49,275 nt of DNA from Paracidovorax anthurii (lineage in GTDB: Bacteria; Pseudomonadota; Gammaproteobacteria; Burkholderiales; Burkholderiaceae_C): contig NZ_QLTA01000041.1 in assembly GCF_003269065.1 (NCBI RefSeq), positions 1-49,275 of the forward strand, given 5' to 3'. The notes below the pieces were generated by a model. That model ran no database searches and was not told where the DNA came from. It was given only the letters and a program-made list of their open reading frames with translations. Positions 47,715 to 49,275 of the stretch are shown here, piece by piece. Made by a program: the position numbers and the translations under genes. Each line of letters opens with the position of its first letter. Within the stretch, counting starts at the first letter, position 1.

Positions 47715-48339
47715 GGTTGTCTCCTTCCACAGGATCGACGAAAACGGCTTGCTCAGCATCGACCGTGAAGTCCACGGGGACGCGGCATTTGTGCCTAGCA
47801 ACTAGATTCCAGACAAGTGGCTCGGAAAGGCCCTGGGATACCAGTGTCTTGACGGAGGAATTGCCATCACAAACGCGGCGCATGGTCTGCAGGCATTCCA
47901 TAGCCTCCTCGTCTGTAAAGCGCAACCGCCCATACCGCATCAATAGAAGCGCGCGGGCAGCGAGCGCTTGGCTGTCGATCAGCGTGTCAGTGATGACCAG
48001 AAAGCGCTGCCCGTCTGCGCGCAGCAGCAGTTCTGCAAGCTTGAGCTTTTCTTCATGTTTTTGAAGAAACACCTCCGGCTTGACTTCAACGATGACGCTT
48101 CCGCCGTCGCTAAAGACGACTTTGAAATCGGGGGTGTAGCGCTCTGGTTTGTCGCCCCCTGACAGAGGCAGGTTGAGCGGCTGGTGGATGATGTCTTTGA
48201 CGACAGGGCAGGCTAGAGCAGCAATCACAAAGCGCCGCTCAAGGTGCGATTCGTGCTCGACGGGGTGATTGAGCAGCCACGCTGCGTTGATGACGCCGAC
48301 TTCTCTATGCGGCGCGCGTTTGACGACTTTTCTGGTCAC
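47674..48339 (-). CDS. TnsA-like endonuclease
   Basis: 221 aa from GTG 48339, with TAGGAG 6 bases upstream; the in-frame ATG 48411 lacks such a site. TnsA motifs are EHESHLERRF (Glu30/Glu34), RYTPDF (Asp71) and VIVEVKPE (Glu85, Lys87), a restriction-enzyme type active site. TnsA makes the 5' cuts, which turn TnsB's reaction into cut-and-paste. The C-terminal half resembles the TnsA C-terminal DNA-binding domain. It overlaps the TnsB start by 41 bp. Confidence 0.9.
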   Translation of the reverse strand: MTRKVVKRAPHREVGVINAAWLLNHPVEHESHLERRFVIAALACPVVKDIIHQPLNLPLSGGDKPERYTPDFKVVFSDGGSVIVEVKPEVFLQKHEEKLKLAELLLRADGQRFLVITDTLIDSQALAARALLLMRYGRLRFTDEEAMECLQTMRRVCDGNSSVKTLVSQGLSEPLVWNLVARHKCRVPVDFTVDAEQAVFVDPVEGDNHDYFKSWFGIEAR

Positions 48340-48578
48340 GGTGACTCCTACAAGGGGGGTGTGGTTGGCCGCACACGCAACAAAAAAGTCGCGCGCGCAG
48401 CTTGACGTCATCGCAGCTGCAGGAGTAGATTCACACCAAGGGGACTCAATCCTTAGGTGGCGCTACTCGTTGCCGGCGATGCCGATCATTCCGAAGGGGG
48501 TGGTCGGTTTTTGCTTTCTGGGGGTGTTTTCTCCTTTTGAGACGTGTATTGGTCGATCAAGACCTGCGCGTTGGTCGG

Positions 48579-48833
48579 CTATTCGACGCCAGGCTTTATG
48601 CCAAGAGCTACTGCAATTTGATGTGATTGCCCACGGAGGCACTTTCTTTTTCCAGCGAGCACCATCCGTGTCAGTTCGACGCTGAACCCGCGCGCCCTAG
48701 CCCATTCGGCCACAGTCACGCCCTTTGCTTTAAACATGGCCCGAGCCCCCTCTTCGGTCAGGAGAGACTTGTGGTCGTGATCTGGGAACGAGGCTGCAGC
48801 GCCCGGTTGGATCACTAGATGAGCAGTTGACAT
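48579..48833 (-). CDS. BcepMu gp16-like DNA-binding protein
   Basis: 84 aa. The C-terminal part reads ARAMFKAKGVTVAEWARARG, then SVELTRMVLAGKRKCLRGQS and HQIAVALGIK, matching the gp16 family of Mu-like phage BcepMu, a small HTH protein. It lies 240 bp upstream of tnsA on the same strand and could regulate the transposition operon. Whether it is inside or outside the element is not known. The 48340-48578 stretch between them has no gene. Confidence 0.75.
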   Translation of the reverse strand: MSTAHLVIQPGAAASFPDHDHKSLLTEEGARAMFKAKGVTVAEWARARGFSVELTRMVLAGKRKCLRGQSHQIAVALGIKPGVE

Positions 48834-48965
48834 GTGCCGTAATAGCTAAAAAACACCCGCATTGTTTTGGTTTGTTGCGGCGCTGCATAGTCCCTGAGAA
48901 AATGCATAGATCACGATTTATTCGACGTACTTGCTGATGAATCAAAACCCTGCCGTCTCGTCTAA

Positions 48966-49275
48966 GAACGTGTTTACGATCTTCTGAGTAGCAGAGCCAG
49001 AAACGCCAAGTGGACGAACTGTAAGCTGGTGTTGAGCCATCGCTCACAGTTCTTCCATAGCCGCCGGTTCTTGTCCAGCCAAGCAAAGCTGCGCTCAACC
49101 ACCCAGCGCTTGGGCATGACCTTGAAGGTGTGCAACTCGCTTCTCTTGGCGATCTGCACCGTCACATGCTCACCCAGGATGTCCTTGACGCCTTGCGCGA
49201 AGGGCTCGCCTGTGTAACCGCTGTCCGTCAGCACACTTTGCACCCGCCCCAGCGAGCGCTTGCAGCGCTTGAAGG
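48966..49275 (-). mobile_element. IS5-family element, second type, cut by the window end
   Basis: The 3' part of an IS on the minus strand; its end includes GAACGTGTTTACGATC at 48966-48981, which overlaps the transposase stop. The other end is outside the window. The same 16-mer with one mismatch lies at 8694-8709, just after the TetR stop. Confidence 0.75.
48974..49275 (-). CDS. IS5-family transposase, C-terminal part
   Basis: About 100 codons, open at the window edge. It reads LTDSGYTGEPFAQGVKDILG, then FKVMPKRWVVERSFAWLDKN (DDE Glu) and RRLWKNCERWLNTSLQFVHL, the IS427/IS1031-like group of IS5. It differs from the IS5 type at 35051-36333. The stop TAA (48976-48974) falls in the terminal repeat. 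No defect is seen in the visible part. Confidence 0.88.
   Translation of the reverse strand, partial: FKRCKRSLGRVQSVLTDSGYTGEPFAQGVKDILGEHVTVQIAKRSELHTFKVMPKRWVVERSFAWLDKNRRLWKNCERWLNTSLQFVHLAFLALLLRRS

Larger units (their letters stand above)
42882..48339 (-). mobile_element. Tn7-like transposition module (TnsA-TnsB-TnsC-TniQ-TniQ)
   Basis: Five minus-strand genes in the order of Tn7-like elements. TnsB-TnsC, TnsC-TniQ and TniQ-TniQ each overlap by 4 bp (ATGA), and TnsA overlaps TnsB by 41 bp. TnsA implies cut-and-paste movement; the TnsC-like ATPase and TniQ proteins select the target. Two TniQ genes also occur in Tn6022-like comM-targeting transposons. Cargo lies at least between 39.9 and 42.7 kb. 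The ends were not defined. Confidence 0.88.

Noticed and set aside
42713-48965. CRISPR array or guide RNA next to the TniQ genes, as in CRISPR-associated transposons
   Set aside because: No regularly spaced repeats and no Cas-like genes were seen.

Overview
The window looks like chromosome of a high-GC Burkholderiales bacterium, most likely Comamonadaceae of the Acidovorax/Paracidovorax type. This rests on strongly GC-biased codon use in the flanks (42 of 60 bases G/C at 9301-9360) and on gene content. No rRNA or tRNA gene is present to fix the taxon. All functional calls come from reading motifs and family resemblance by eye; no database search was run.

Region 1 (1-8.7 kb) starts with the 5' part of a CsgG-like lipoprotein gene. 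It continues with a complete reductive pyrimidine catabolism operon on the minus strand: preT, preA, an NCS1 permease, dihydropyrimidinase and beta-ureidopropionase. A RutR-like TetR regulator is divergent from it. The intergenic region between regulator and operon carries two tandem 16-bp palindromes that are good operator candidates.

Region 2 (8.8-34.3 kb) is a large surface-polysaccharide (O-antigen or capsule type) locus. Two plus-strand genes, a TPR membrane protein and a GT4-GT2 fusion, converge on a long minus-strand array. In transcription order the array encodes a DUF2304 protein, ManC, a GtrB/DPM1-like GT, a 596-aa membrane protein, a GT2, a broken WecD-like acetyltransferase, WecE, a WecB-like epimerase, a Wzx flippase, a GT-like protein, GMD, a ColC/Fcl-like reductase, ColD, a DUF2079 protein, an unrecognised 1121-aa membrane protein, a second flippase and a GT4. 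ManC, GMD, ColD and ColC form a GDP-L-colitose route (GDP-Man to the 4-keto-6-deoxy to the 4-keto-3,6-dideoxy sugar to colitose). WecE would make dTDP-Fuc4N. The acetyltransferase expected to act on it carries an in-frame TAG and a frameshift.

Region 3 (34.5-39.4 kb) is a mobile-element graveyard. An IS5-family element truncates a paralogue of the 596-aa membrane protein. An AT-rich sugar formyltransferase gene is stranded beside it. Next come nested IS30-like ends, a decayed IS3-family element with three nonsense codons and an orfA frameshift, an IS5 fragment and the 3' end of a LysR gene.

Region 4 (39.4-49.3 kb) is a Tn7-like transposon region. It holds a five-gene overlapping operon (TnsA, TnsB/TniA, TnsC/TniB and two different TniQ proteins). 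Beside it lie small cargo genes: an unknown 227-aa protein, a 71-aa DUF2384-like protein, a HAD protein and several hypotheticals. A BcepMu gp16-like HTH gene follows TnsA, and the window ends inside another IS5-family transposase. The transposon ends were not located with confidence.
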